Shown here piece by piece: positions 32,676 through 41,505 of a stretch of 64,000 nucleotides of DNA (position 1 is its first letter; each line of letters begins with the position of its first letter). Origin of the DNA: CAZTXD01 sp964617995 (lineage in GTDB: Bacteria; Actinomycetota; Acidimicrobiia; Spongiisociales; ZC4RG35); assembly GCA_964617995.1 (NCBI GenBank), contig CAZTXD010000003.1, forward strand, positions 1-64,000, given 5' to 3'. Under the pieces are notes generated by a model that saw only the letters and a list, made by a program, of their open reading frames with translations, did no database searches and had not been told where the DNA came from. Position numbers and translations under genes: made by a program.

Positions 32676-34109
32676 ATGATGTCTCGACGTATCCGACAGA
32701 TCGGGTGGCTGTTCGCGGCCCTATCCCTGCTGGCTGCTTGCGCCGGACCCGAAGCCGAGGAAACGACTTCGACCTCGTCGGAGGCCTCCCCGGCAACGAC
32801 CACCGCCCCCACCGTCGCCGACACCACCTCCACCACCACGACGGAGACCACCTCCACCACGGTCGGGGACCGCGACTTCGAGACCGCCGCCTGCGGGGAG
32901 CTCTCCGGTGTCCTCTTGTGCGAGGCCTACGAGCTGATCCAGCGTCATTACGTAGATCCCGTCTCGGACGCGGACCTGGTCGATGCGGCCGTCTCCGCGC
33001 TGGCGGGCGCAGAGATCCCATCCGGCACCGGGATCGAGACCTGCCCCCTGCCTTCCGGGGAGTTCCTCGCTCTCTGCGACGTCATCGACGACGCCGGCTT
33101 CGATGGCGAGGTCGCCCTCGAGGAGGCGGTGACGGGGATGGCATTTCTCGGATTGGACCCCAACAGCGCCTATTTCAACGCCGAGGCGTTGACGCTCATC
33201 GAAGAGGAGCAGTCGGGGCAGGTGGAGGGCATCGGCGCCCTCGTCGCCACCGAGGAGGAGGGATCCGATCAGCCCAACTCGTGTCAGATCGTGTCGCCGT
33301 CGTGCCGGCTCAGGATCGTGTCGACGATAGAAGGGGGACCCGCGCAGGCCGCGCTGCTGCAGCCCGGCGACGAGTTCCTCCGCGTCGACGGCGAGTCGAT
33401 CGAGGGGTGGACCGTCGACGAGGTCACCTCGGTGGTTCGGGGACCGGCCGGTACCGATGTGGAGCTGACCTTCCTCCGGGAGGAAGAGGAGTTCACCATC
33501 ACCATCACCCGCGCTGCCATCGAGGTCCCGGTGGTGCAGTCGGAGGTGGTGGGCGAGGTCGCCTACCTCCGCCTCAATGTGTTCACCGACAACGCCGACG
33601 AGCAGCTACGGGCCGAGCTGGAGCGGATGCTGGCCGATGATCCGGCCTCCCTGGTCCTCGACCTGAGGAACAATCCCGGTGGCCTGCTGGAGACGGCCGT
33701 GCAGGTCACCTCCGAGTTCGTCGATGGGGGCCTGGTCGTGTCCACCCAGTCACCAGAGAGCACCACCCCCTACGAGGTGCAGCCCGGTGGGGTGGCGACC
33801 GACCCCGACCTGCGGCTGTATGTCGTGGTCAATCAGGGAAGCGCCTCCGCCTCAGAGGTCGTCGCCGGTGCACTGGCCGACGCCGGGCGGGCCACCATCG
33901 TGGGAGAGAACACGTTCGGCAAGAACACGGTCCAGCAGCGATTCCCGCTCTCCAACGGCGGGGCGCTGAAGCTCACGATCGCCCGTTGGCTGACACCGGA
34001 GGGACGGGATTTCGGTGGCGACGGCATCACCCCCGATGTCACCGCCGAGCTCCCGGAGTCCCTCACGGTGCCCGAGTTGGTCGCCGCGGTGACGGGCGGC
34101 ACCGCCTGA
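32676..34109 (+). CDS. S41-family C-terminal processing protease, lipoprotein, copy 2
   Basis: This 477-residue protein has lipobox LAAC, a Ser/Thr/Glu-rich linker, the same cysteine-containing N-terminal domain, a PDZ domain (about 210-300) and the S41 dyad Ser391 (GSASASEV) and Lys416 (FGKNTVQ), again 25 residues apart. ATG 32676 directly follows the stop of copy 1, so the two are cotranscribed. It arose by tandem duplication and has diverged. Confidence 0.88.
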   Translation: MMSRRIRQIGWLFAALSLLAACAGPEAEETTSTSSEASPATTTAPTVADTTSTTTTETTSTTVGDRDFETAACGELSGVLLCEAYELIQRHYVDPVSDADLVDAAVSALAGAEIPSGTGIETCPLPSGEFLALCDVIDDAGFDGEVALEEAVTGMAFLGLDPNSAYFNAEALTLIEEEQSGQVEGIGALVATEEEGSDQPNSCQIVSPSCRLRIVSTIEGGPAQAALLQPGDEFLRVDGESIEGWTVDEVTSVVRGPAGTDVELTFLREEEEFTITITRAAIEVPVVQSEVVGEVAYLRLNVFTDNADEQLRAELERMLADDPASLVLDLRNNPGGLLETAVQVTSEFVDGGLVVSTQSPESTTPYEVQPGGVATDPDLRLYVVVNQGSASASEVVAGALADAGRATIVGENTFGKNTVQQRFPLSNGGALKLTIARWLTPEGRDFGGDGITPDVTAELPESLTVPELVAAVTGGTA

Positions 34110-34138
34110 ACGGATCCGCCCTGCCGGCGACCCCGCGG

Positions 34139-34789
34139 TCACCGGCGGGATCCCTCCCGGGGATAGGGAACACCCGTGGTGATGTGACAGTCGTAACCGT
34201 GAGGGTTCTTGGCGAGGTACTGCTGGTGGTAGTCCTCCGCGTAGTAGAAGTCCCCCAGCGGGGTGATCTCTGTGGTGATGTCGCCCACACCGGCTGCCGA
34301 CAACACCTCCTGGTAGACGTCACGCGACTCCTTCGCCTCCTCGAGCTGGCCGGGGGTGGTGGTGTATACGACCGACCGGTACTGAGTGCCGACGTCGTTG
34401 CCTTGACGCATGCCCTGGGTGGGATCGTGCATCTCCCAGAACATCGCCAGGAGATCCCGATAGTCGACCCGGGAGGTGTCGTAGGCGACGAGAACCACCT
34501 CGGCGTGGCCGGTTCGGCCACTGCACACCTCCTCGTAGGTCGGATTGGGTGTGTACCCGCCGGCGTACCCGACCGCCGTCACGTGCACCCCCGGGACCTG
34601 CCAGAAGCGTCGCTCCGCTCCCCAGAAGCACCCGTTCCCGAAGACGGCGGTATCGACGCCGTCGGGAAAGGGACCCCTCAGGGCCCGTCCGTTGACGAAG
34701 TGCTCGGCGGGAACCGTCACCGCCTCGGTCCGTCCCGGCAGCGCCTCACCCGAACCGACCATGCCTTGTTTTCCTCTGGCGAACCACAT
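34139..34789 (-). CDS. msrA: Peptide methionine sulfoxide reductase A
   Basis: This 216-residue protein has the catalytic motif FGNGCFWGAERRFW, GYAGGYTPNPTYEEVCSG, TGHAEVV, FWEMHDPTQ and YYAEDYHQQYL, all diagnostic of MsrA. It reduces methionine-S-sulfoxide in proteins with thioredoxin. ATG 34789 has an AGAGGAGG ribosome-binding site 4-5 nt upstream. It carries an N-terminal extension of about 45 residues before the core. Confidence 0.95.
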   Translation of the reverse strand: MWFARGKQGMVGSGEALPGRTEAVTVPAEHFVNGRALRGPFPDGVDTAVFGNGCFWGAERRFWQVPGVHVTAVGYAGGYTPNPTYEEVCSGRTGHAEVVLVAYDTSRVDYRDLLAMFWEMHDPTQGMRQGNDVGTQYRSVVYTTTPGQLEEAKESRDVYQEVLSAAGVGDITTEITPLGDFYYAEDYHQQYLAKNPHGYDCHITTGVPYPREGSRR

Positions 34790-34842
34790 GTGACCTCCTC
34801 TGATCTTCCCACCGTTCAACAACTATGGGGCGTGTTTGGTTC

Positions 34843-34889
34843 CCGGCGCCGGTGTGTTCACCGATTCGTAACGAGTCCGGCGGCGCCGG
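34843..34889 (-). terminator. Possible terminator stem after the O-methyltransferase
   Basis: CCGGCGCC (34843-34850) and GGCGCCGG (34882-34889) can pair across a 31-nt loop, between the methyltransferase stop and the msrA start. There is no T-run, so support is weak. Confidence 0.25.
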
Positions 34890-34894
34890 TCCGC

Positions 34895-35545
34895 TCATCT
34901 CTTTCGGGCGAGGGTGAGGCCGTCGGCCACCGCCACCATCGCCACCTCGTAGCGGTCGTCGCGGGCGAGGGTCTCGTTGAACCTGCGAATGGCCTCGGTG
35001 TCGGAGCTATCGTCTTCCGGGTCGATCACCCGGCCGGACCACAACGTGTTGTCGACCATCAGCAGGCCTCCGGTACGCAGCCGCGGTGTCGCCTGCTCCA
35101 GATAGTCGAGATAGCCCGATTTGTCAGCATCGATGAACACCGCGTCGAAGGTATCGGCGATGTTTCCGATCGTCTCGTGGGCGTCTCCCAGCACCAGCTC
35201 GACCCGATCGTCGACACCGGCCTCCTCCCACAGCCGGCGAGCGTGGTCGGTCCATTCGGCGCTTCGATCCAAACACACCACCCTTCCATCGGGCCCGACG
35301 GCGTCCGCTATGACCAGGGCACTCAGACCGAGGAAAGTGCCGATCTCGAGTACACGCCGCGCTTCGAGCGTCCGTAGAACGAAGCGCAGGAAAAGGGCCT
35401 GATCGGGGGAGACCTGCATCGACGCCCTCCCCATCCCGGCCGCCCGCCGGATGGCGCCGGCGACGGCGGGAGGAAGGGGCTCGGAAACCGAAAGGACATA
35501 GGAGAGGAGATCGTCGGACAGGGGGACCTGTTGGGACTCGCTCAC
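34895..35545 (-). CDS. Class I SAM-dependent O-methyltransferase (catechol O-methyltransferase-like)
   Basis: This 216-residue protein has SPDQALFLRFVL, the SAM-binding motif I VLEIGTFLGLSAL, VCLDRS, LGDAHETI, DAVFIDADKSGYLDYLE and VDNTLWSGRV, matching the cation-dependent O-methyltransferase family (PF01596). The FIDADK metal site is intact. GTG 35545 overlaps the stop of the upstream small gene by 4 nt, so the pair is coupled. The acceptor molecule is unknown. Confidence 0.88.
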   Translation of the reverse strand: MSESQQVPLSDDLLSYVLSVSEPLPPAVAGAIRRAAGMGRASMQVSPDQALFLRFVLRTLEARRVLEIGTFLGLSALVIADAVGPDGRVVCLDRSAEWTDHARRLWEEAGVDDRVELVLGDAHETIGNIADTFDAVFIDADKSGYLDYLEQATPRLRTGGLLMVDNTLWSGRVIDPEDDSSDTEAIRRFNETLARDDRYEVAMVAVADGLTLARKR

Positions 35546-35847
35546 GACTCGAGCCTCTCCACCACATCTTCCAGGAAACGGCCCATTCCCTCCGCCGGGT
35601 CGTCGCGGTCGAAGACCGGCAGGTCGGGATTCCGCTCCTGGATCTCGCCCAGGAACCCCTCTCTGGTCTCGTCGTCTATCCCGGAGCGGAGAACGACCGC
35701 GTCGAACCTCTCGTTTCGCCATAGATGGCGAAGGTCGGCGTTGGCCGTCACCCCCACGACGTCGTATCCGAGGGCTCTCGTCTCCCGGATCGTCCTGGCG
35801 AGGATCGAAGGGTCCTGCCCGACGATCAGAATGCGGGGGGTCGCCAT
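35542..35847 (-). CDS. Small receiver-like protein lacking the phospho-acceptor aspartate
   Basis: This 101-residue protein has an alternating beta-alpha pattern like a response-regulator receiver: RILIVGQDPSILARTIRE, then VVGVTANADL, then FDAVVLRSGID, where the phospho-acceptor Asp would normally end the third strand but Arg/Ser stand instead. It could be a degenerate receiver or another flavodoxin-like fold. ATG 35847 has a GAAAGG site upstream. It is coupled by a 4-nt overlap to the O-methyltransferase gene. Function unknown. Confidence 0.6.
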   Translation of the reverse strand: MATPRILIVGQDPSILARTIRETRALGYDVVGVTANADLRHLWRNERFDAVVLRSGIDDETREGFLGEIQERNPDLPVFDRDDPAEGMGRFLEDVVERLES

Positions 35848-35924
35848 GTAGGGCCTTTCTCTGTCCGGATGAGCCAAAGCCTAGGACGACGAGCCTTCCG
35901 TTTCCCACGCTGGGGTGTCGTCGG

Positions 35925-35930
35925 TAGGCT
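35925..35930 (+). promoter_or_regulatory. Candidate -10 box (TAGGCT) of the coiled-coil transglycosylase gene
   Basis: TAGGCT, 10 nt, then ATG 35941. Confidence 0.4.
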
Positions 35931-35940
35931 GAATGGCTCG

Positions 35941-37071
35941 ATGCGGCTTCTCCGGGCGCTGAGTGCCGCCCTCCTCCTCGTGATCTCGCTCGCCCTGGTC
36001 GTCGGCGAGCACGGACCGGCGCGCGCTCAAGACGTCGAGGAGGCCGAGGAGAGCGCCGACGAGGCCCGCCGCCGCTCCGACGTCGCCGCCGGAATCGTCG
36101 ATGACGCCGCCGAACGGCGCGCCGGGATCGAAGACGACCTGGCGGCGTCCTTGACTCGTCTCGGGGAGATCAACGCCGAGCTCACGCGGGTGTCCATTCG
36201 TCTCGACGAGCTCCGTCACGCGCTGGCCATGGCCGATACCGACCTGGCGGGTCTGACCGAGGACCTGAATCTCCAGGCGATCGATGCCTACATCCGGGCT
36301 GTGGCCGTGCCGGCGGCCGTGGTGGTCGGAACGGGTAACGCGGAGTCGGCGATCGTCGCCACCACGTCCCTCGACTCGGCCATCGGCTCCGACCAGGCGG
36401 AGATGGCCAACCTCACCGTCAAGCGGCGCGAGCTGGAGCGCCTCCGACAGGACTATTCGGTCGAGGAAGCGAGAGTGGCAGATCTGCGACGCGAGGCCGA
36501 CGACGAAGCGGCCCACCTCGAGGAGTTGCTGGCGGAGGCGGACACCGATCTGGCGGAGGCCGCCGCCGCCGCCCGGGCAGCGGACGCGGAGTACCGCCAG
36601 GCACTGGACGCCGTCGACCTGGCGCGGGCCCGCCAGGAGGAGCAACGGCGCCAGGAGCAGCGGAGCACGACCACGACGACCTCCCCGCCTCCGGCGACCA
36701 CCACGACGACGGGAACTCCCGATACGACCACACCCCCACCCCCGCCGGTGACAGGAGGGGACTTCCCTCCCAAGGTGGAGCGGTGGCGCCCTCTGGTGGC
36801 GACCTACTTCCCGTCCGCGAGGGTGGACGACGCCCTGACCGTGCTTTCGTGTGAGAGCGGCGGCGATCCCAACGCCTACAACCCCTACAGCGGAGCCAGC
36901 GGCCTCTTCCAGTTCCTCCCATCGACCTGGGCGACGGTCAGCCCCCGGGCCGGGTTCGCGGGGGACAGCGTCTTCGACCCCGAGGCCAACATCGGCAGTG
37001 CCGCATGGCTCACCGACTATTACGAGTCGCGTGGATCACACCCCTGGGCGGCGTGGAACTGCCGGCCCTGA
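35941..37071 (+). CDS. Secreted coiled-coil protein with C-terminal lytic transglycosylase-like domain
   Basis: This 376-residue protein has a signal peptide (about 1-30, cleaved near ARAQ), a long Glu/Arg/Ala-rich coiled coil (about 31-240) with a central break, a Thr/Pro linker (about 241-275) and an SLT-like domain with CESGGDPNAYNPYSGASGLFQF; the Glu is the probable catalytic acid. The coiled coil resembles those of actinobacterial NlpC/Rip and M23 wall hydrolases, which position or autoinhibit the enzyme. The last 90 residues parallel the C-terminus of the SLH protein at 8106-9068. Confidence 0.82.
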   Translation: MRLLRALSAALLLVISLALVVGEHGPARAQDVEEAEESADEARRRSDVAAGIVDDAAERRAGIEDDLAASLTRLGEINAELTRVSIRLDELRHALAMADTDLAGLTEDLNLQAIDAYIRAVAVPAAVVVGTGNAESAIVATTSLDSAIGSDQAEMANLTVKRRELERLRQDYSVEEARVADLRREADDEAAHLEELLAEADTDLAEAAAAARAADAEYRQALDAVDLARARQEEQRRQEQRSTTTTTSPPPATTTTTGTPDTTTPPPPPVTGGDFPPKVERWRPLVATYFPSARVDDALTVLSCESGGDPNAYNPYSGASGLFQFLPSTWATVSPRAGFAGDSVFDPEANIGSAAWLTDYYESRGSHPWAAWNCRP

Positions 37072-37097
37072 TCGGGGACCCCGAGGTCGCCGTCCAG

Positions 37098-38171
37098 TCA
37101 TCCGGCGGTCAGGGCTCTGCCGCTGACCGGGTCGTAGATCCTCACCAGGGTGGGGCTGACGTACCAGTCGAGGCGTTCGCCGGGATGCACAACGAGAGTC
37201 GCGTCGACCTCCGCCACGAAACCGACACCCGGCTGGTCCCCCAAGCCGAACAGCACCCGTTGGGAGGCGCCGACCGTCTCGACCCTCCCCACCGTGGCCC
37301 GCAGCCTGCGATCGAAGGGTATCCCCTTGGCGGCGGGGACCAGATCGGACGGTCTGAGCCCGATCACGACCCGCCGGCCCTCCACGAGACCGACGGGCAC
37401 GGGATCGACCGACAGACGAGATCCTGCCACTACCAGCTTCCAGCCGTCGACGGCGGTGACGGAGGCAGGTACCCGATTCACTTCCCCGGTCAGGTCCGCC
37501 ACCGCCAGGGAGATGGGTGCCCGGTGCACGGCCCGGGGAGGGCCCACCTGCGCGATTGTTCCGTTGTCGAGGGCGACCATCCGGTCGGCCCAGCGCATCG
37601 CGTCCGATGGGTCGTTGGTGGAGAGGACCACCGTGAGATCGGACCGCGACATCACTGCAGCCACCAGCCGGGAGCGTCGATGCGGGTCGGTGCCCACCAT
37701 CGGCTCGTCCAGCAGGACCACCGACACTTCGGGGCGGACGACGGCGCGCGCCGCCGCCACCACCCGGCGCTGACCCGACGAGAGCGTCTTCGGGCGACGC
37801 GGAAGCAAACGGCGGATGGAGAACCTGCTCGCCACCGCTGCTACCACATGGTCGCGATCGGGGACGTCCTCGGTGACCCGGAGGGGGAAATCGAGGTTCC
37901 CCGAGACGTCCAGGTGCTCGTAGACCGTGTCGTCCTGGAACACCATCGTCACATCCCGTCGGGTACCCGAGGTGGGAGTGCCGCCGATGGCCACGGTTCC
38001 CTCGCTGGCCGTGTCGAGACCGGCGATGACCCTCAGCAGCGACGTCTTTCCAGACCCGGACGCACCCACCAGGCAGACCTTCTCCCCCTCGTCCACCTCC
38101 AGGTCGACTCCCTCCAGGACGGTCGTCCCTCCCCTCACCACGCTGACACCGGAAAGGGATATGGAGCTCAT
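37098..38171 (-). CDS. MalK/UgpC-type ABC transporter ATP-binding protein with TOBE domain
   Basis: This 357-residue protein has Walker A GASGSGKTS, Q-loop VFQDDTVYEHLDV, signature LSSGQRR, Walker B VVLLDEPMVGTD and a C-terminal TOBE/OB region from about residue 235. The switch (H-loop) position reads STNDPSDAM where the family has THD, so the histidine is replaced by Asn, which usually impairs ATP hydrolysis. No permease or binding protein is adjacent; it lies between a wall-hydrolase gene and glgX. It may be a sugar-import ATPase that is weakly active or regulatory. Confidence 0.82.
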   Translation of the reverse strand: MSSISLSGVSVVRGGTTVLEGVDLEVDEGEKVCLVGASGSGKTSLLRVIAGLDTASEGTVAIGGTPTSGTRRDVTMVFQDDTVYEHLDVSGNLDFPLRVTEDVPDRDHVVAAVASRFSIRRLLPRRPKTLSSGQRRVVAAARAVVRPEVSVVLLDEPMVGTDPHRRSRLVAAVMSRSDLTVVLSTNDPSDAMRWADRMVALDNGTIAQVGPPRAVHRAPISLAVADLTGEVNRVPASVTAVDGWKLVVAGSRLSVDPVPVGLVEGRRVVIGLRPSDLVPAAKGIPFDRRLRATVGRVETVGASQRVLFGLGDQPGVGFVAEVDATLVVHPGERLDWYVSPTLVRIYDPVSGRALTAG

Positions 38172-38208
38172 GGCGGCGTGAAGATGGGGATCTCGTGCTC
38201 GGACATTC

Positions 38209-38267
38209 CTCGCCTCCGGCGAGCCGACCCCCCTGCGGCTCGTGTTGCAGCAGGATTGTCTCCTGCT
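38209..38267. other. Cluster of three small hairpins between ABC gene and glgX
   Basis: CTCGCC/GGCGAG (38209-38223), GAGCCG/CGGCTC (38221-38241) and AGCAGGA/TCCTGCT (38249-38267) are three perfect inverted repeats with loops of 3, 9 and 5 nt; the first two share GAG and exclude each other. They lie upstream of both divergent genes, before the glgX promoter, and could sit in the ABC-gene leader. Confidence 0.45.
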
Positions 38268-38283
38268 CCTTTCCCTCCGAGCC

Positions 38284-38289
38284 TACGCT
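38284..38289 (+). promoter_or_regulatory. -10 box (TACGCT) of glgX, leaderless type
   Basis: TACGCT, 7 nt, then GTG 38297. Confidence 0.5.
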
Positions 38290-38296
38290 GCCTGCG

Positions 38297-40162
38297 GTGC
38301 CCGGCCTCGTCCTAACTCCCACAGGTGCCGATGCCGCCTGGTTCGCCCCATCAGCCGAGACGGTGCAGGTATGCATCTTCGATCGGGACGGGATGGAAAC
38401 CCGCCATGGCCTGCGCAAGGACTCCGAGGGCATGCACCGTGGGGAGATCGCGGGGGTGAGACACGGAGACCGCTACGGCCTCCGTGTCCACGGCCCCTGG
38501 CAGCCGGAAGCGGGGATCTGGCACGACGAGGGACTCCTCCTCGTCGACCCATATGCCCGGGCCGTCTCCGGAGGGTTCGTCGACCACCCTTCTCTGCATC
38601 ACGACGGGCCCCGCGGCGACACGGCGCCCTGGGTGCCCCGGGCGGTGGCCATCGAGTCCCCTCCCCCTCCCCGCCCGGGTCCCCGCGTCCCATGGGACGA
38701 GACGGTCATCTACGAGACCCACGTTCGGGGTCTGACGATGCGTCATCCGCACATACCACCCGGCCAGAGGGGCACCTACACGGCGGCTGCCTCCGATCCC
38801 GTCGTCGAGCATCTCCAGCGGATGGGGATCACCACCGTCGAGCTCCTGCCCGTCGCCCACCATGTCACCGAGCCATTCCTGCAATCGGCTGGACGCAGCA
38901 ACTATTGGGGATACTCGACTCTGGCGTGGTTCGCTCCCCACTCCGGCTACGCCGCCGGCGACGACGGACGCCAGGTGACCGAGTTCGCCGCCATGGTCGA
39001 TGCGTTCCATGCCGCCGGGATCGAGGTCATATTGGACATGGTCTTCAACCACACCGCCGAGGGCGGCTTGTCGGGCCCCATACTGTCGATGAAAGGACTC
39101 GGCAACGCCGGTTGGTACCGGGTCGATGCCAACGGGCGCTATATCGACTGGACGGGAACCGGGAACACGGTCGACACGGCCGATCCCCGGGTCCGGACGG
39201 CGATCCTGGAGGCGCTCCGCTGGTGGTCGCAGAACCTGGGTGTCGACGGCTTCCGCTTCGACCTGGCCGTGACGCTCGGTCGGGACGGCGAGCAGTTCTC
39301 GCCCGAGAACCTGGGCTGGATCACCTCCGACCCGGCCCTGGCCTCCACGAAGCTGATCGCCGAGCCGTGGGATCTGGGACCGGGGGGCTACCGCCTGGGC
39401 GGCTTCGGACCCGGGTGGGCCGAGTGGAACGACCGCTTTCGCGACGACATTCGCGACGTGTGGCGAGGACGGGGTGACGGCCCCGACCTCGCTCTCCGCA
39501 TCGGCGGATCGCGGGACGTGTTCGGGTCCCGCCGCGCCACCTCCTCGGTCAACTTCGTCACCGCCCACGACGGCTTCACGCTGCGGGATTTGGTCTCCTA
39601 CGACGACAAGCACAACGAGGCGAACGGAGAGGACAACCTCGACGGTCACGACGACAACCGATCGTGGAACTCGGGAGCTGAGGGCCCGACCGACGACGCC
39701 CATGTGCTGGAGGTCCGCCGTCGTCGCTCGGCTTCCCTGCTCACGACGCTGCTCCTGTCGGTCGGGGTGCCGATGCTGCTGGGAGGCGACGAGCTGGGTC
39801 ACACCCAGGAGGGGAACAACAACGCCTACTCCCTCGACGGTCCCCTGACCTGGTACGACTGGTCGGCCGCTCCGTTCGTGGAACTCATCTCCCGGCTCGT
39901 GGAGCTGCGAGGGCGGTATCGACCGACGGGTGCAGGCGTTCATGCCGTGGACGGCTCCACGGCGATCGAGCTGGGAACCGGCGCCGATCGGCTAGTGGTG
40001 GCTGCGAACCCGTCAGCCGAGTCGGTTGATCTGCCCCTACCCGATGGGACCTGGCTGCTCGAGCTGGACTCCACCGACGCGGCCGCATCCGGAGCCTGGT
40101 CGGGCACCGTCCCGGTCCCTGCCTGGACGGTCCGCGTCCTGGCTGCATCTCCGGCCGGTTGA
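38297..40162 (+). CDS. glgX: Glycogen debranching enzyme
   Basis: This 621-residue GH13 enzyme has an N-terminal CBM48-like domain (about 1-120), VIYETHVRGLTM, VELLPVAHHV, the nucleophile Asp322 in GFRFDLAV, acid/base Glu356 in IAEPWDLG, and VTAHDGFTLRDLVSY. It is somewhat shorter than typical GlgX (about 660-720). It cleaves alpha-1,6 branches of glycogen after phosphorylase trimming. The GTG start is set by a leaderless -10 box. It is convergent with glgC. Confidence 0.92.
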   Translation: MPGLVLTPTGADAAWFAPSAETVQVCIFDRDGMETRHGLRKDSEGMHRGEIAGVRHGDRYGLRVHGPWQPEAGIWHDEGLLLVDPYARAVSGGFVDHPSLHHDGPRGDTAPWVPRAVAIESPPPPRPGPRVPWDETVIYETHVRGLTMRHPHIPPGQRGTYTAAASDPVVEHLQRMGITTVELLPVAHHVTEPFLQSAGRSNYWGYSTLAWFAPHSGYAAGDDGRQVTEFAAMVDAFHAAGIEVILDMVFNHTAEGGLSGPILSMKGLGNAGWYRVDANGRYIDWTGTGNTVDTADPRVRTAILEALRWWSQNLGVDGFRFDLAVTLGRDGEQFSPENLGWITSDPALASTKLIAEPWDLGPGGYRLGGFGPGWAEWNDRFRDDIRDVWRGRGDGPDLALRIGGSRDVFGSRRATSSVNFVTAHDGFTLRDLVSYDDKHNEANGEDNLDGHDDNRSWNSGAEGPTDDAHVLEVRRRRSASLLTTLLLSVGVPMLLGGDELGHTQEGNNNAYSLDGPLTWYDWSAAPFVELISRLVELRGRYRPTGAGVHAVDGSTAIELGTGADRLVVAANPSAESVDLPLPDGTWLLELDSTDAAASGAWSGTVPVPAWTVRVLAASPAG

Positions 40163-40176
40163 CGAATCGAGACCGT

Positions 40177-41409
40177 TCAGCCGACCACCTCGCCTTTGGC
40201 TACCGCTACGACACCGCCGGCGGATACGGTGAACCGCTCGGTGTCGAGCTCCGGCCCGACACCGAGCCGGGTGCCGGGGGGAACGTCGACGTTCTTGTCG
40301 ATGATCACGTTCTTCAGCACCGCCCCCGAGCCCACCCGCACGTCGTCCATCAGTATCGCCCCATCGACTACGGCCCCCGGCTCGATACGCACCCCCGGGG
40401 ACACCACCGCTCGGCGTACGTAGGCACCGGACACGATGACCCCGTTCGACAGGATCGAGTCTGCGATGTCTCCCGCTCCGTGTTCGGCCACCGCCACGAC
40501 CTTGGCCGGCGGGCTGGGCCGCATCGACGTGAAGATCGGCCACTGATCGTTGTAGAGACTGAAGACCGGATCCGCCGAGACCAGGTCCATGTGGGCGTCG
40601 AAGTAGGAGTCGAGAGTCCCCACGTCTCGCCAGTAGCCGCGCTCCCGCTCTCCCACCCCCGGCACCTCGTTGAGGGTGAAGTCGTAACAGCCGGCCACTC
40701 CTTTGTCCACCAGTTTGGGGACCAGGTCACCTCCGACGTCGTGGCGGGAGCTGTCGTCGTCGGCGTCCTCGTGGACCTGCTCCAGCAACGCCTCGGTCGT
40801 GAAGACGTAGTTGCCCATCGAGGCCAGGGACGCGTCGGGGTCGTCGGGAGTGGCCGGGGGGTCGGTAGGCTTCTCCCAGAACCGGGCGATCCGGTTGCCG
40901 CCCGCCTCGAGCTCGATCACCCCGAAGGCGGATGCCTCCGAGCGGGGCACACGGATCCCGGCCACGGTTGCCCCGGCGCCGCTCTCGATGTGAGCCTGGA
41001 GCATCTGGGAGGGATCCATGCGGTAGATGTGGTCGGCCCCGAAGACGAAGATGTAGTCGGGTTGCTCGTCGGCGACGATGTTGAGGTTCTGGTAGATGGC
41101 ATCGGCCGACCCCAGGAACCATCGCTGACCGACCCGCATCTGGGCCGGCACCGACGTCACGTAGTTCCCCAGGAGCGTCGACATCCTCCAGGTCCGGGAC
41201 AGATGGACGTTGAGGCTGTGGCTCTTGTACTGGGTCAGGACCACTATCCGGCGATGACCGGCGTTGACGAGGTTGGAGAGGGCGAAGTCTATGAGCCGGT
41301 AGTGTCCCCCGAACGGGACGGCGGGCTTGGCCCGGTCTCGCGTCAAGGGCATCAGCCGGTTACCCGCCCCACCTGCCAGCACCATCGAGAGCACCTGGAA
41401 GCGGTTCAT
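40177..41409 (-). CDS. glgC: Glucose-1-phosphate adenylyltransferase
   Basis: This 410-residue protein has the nucleotidyltransferase start VLAGGAGNRLMPLT, KPAVPFGGHYRLIDF, LGSADAIYQN, FGADHIYRMD and YWRDVGTLDSY, then a left-handed beta-helix tail with hexapeptide repeats. It makes ADP-glucose for glycogen synthesis. With glgX it marks a glycogen locus; no synthase or branching gene is in the window. ATG 41409 starts just before the conserved core. Confidence 0.95.
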   Translation of the reverse strand: MNRFQVLSMVLAGGAGNRLMPLTRDRAKPAVPFGGHYRLIDFALSNLVNAGHRRIVVLTQYKSHSLNVHLSRTWRMSTLLGNYVTSVPAQMRVGQRWFLGSADAIYQNLNIVADEQPDYIFVFGADHIYRMDPSQMLQAHIESGAGATVAGIRVPRSEASAFGVIELEAGGNRIARFWEKPTDPPATPDDPDASLASMGNYVFTTEALLEQVHEDADDDSSRHDVGGDLVPKLVDKGVAGCYDFTLNEVPGVGERERGYWRDVGTLDSYFDAHMDLVSADPVFSLYNDQWPIFTSMRPSPPAKVVAVAEHGAGDIADSILSNGVIVSGAYVRRAVVSPGVRIEPGAVVDGAILMDDVRVGSGAVLKNVIIDKNVDVPPGTRLGVGPELDTERFTVSAGGVVAVAKGEVVG

Positions 41410-41505
41410 GTCGCTAGACCCGTGGCTGGCCGGGTTCCCGGATGACGGCTCTCAGGGGACACCCCGGGAGCGTAACCCCTGGAGGCCATGGACGGTGGAT
41501 GTCGC

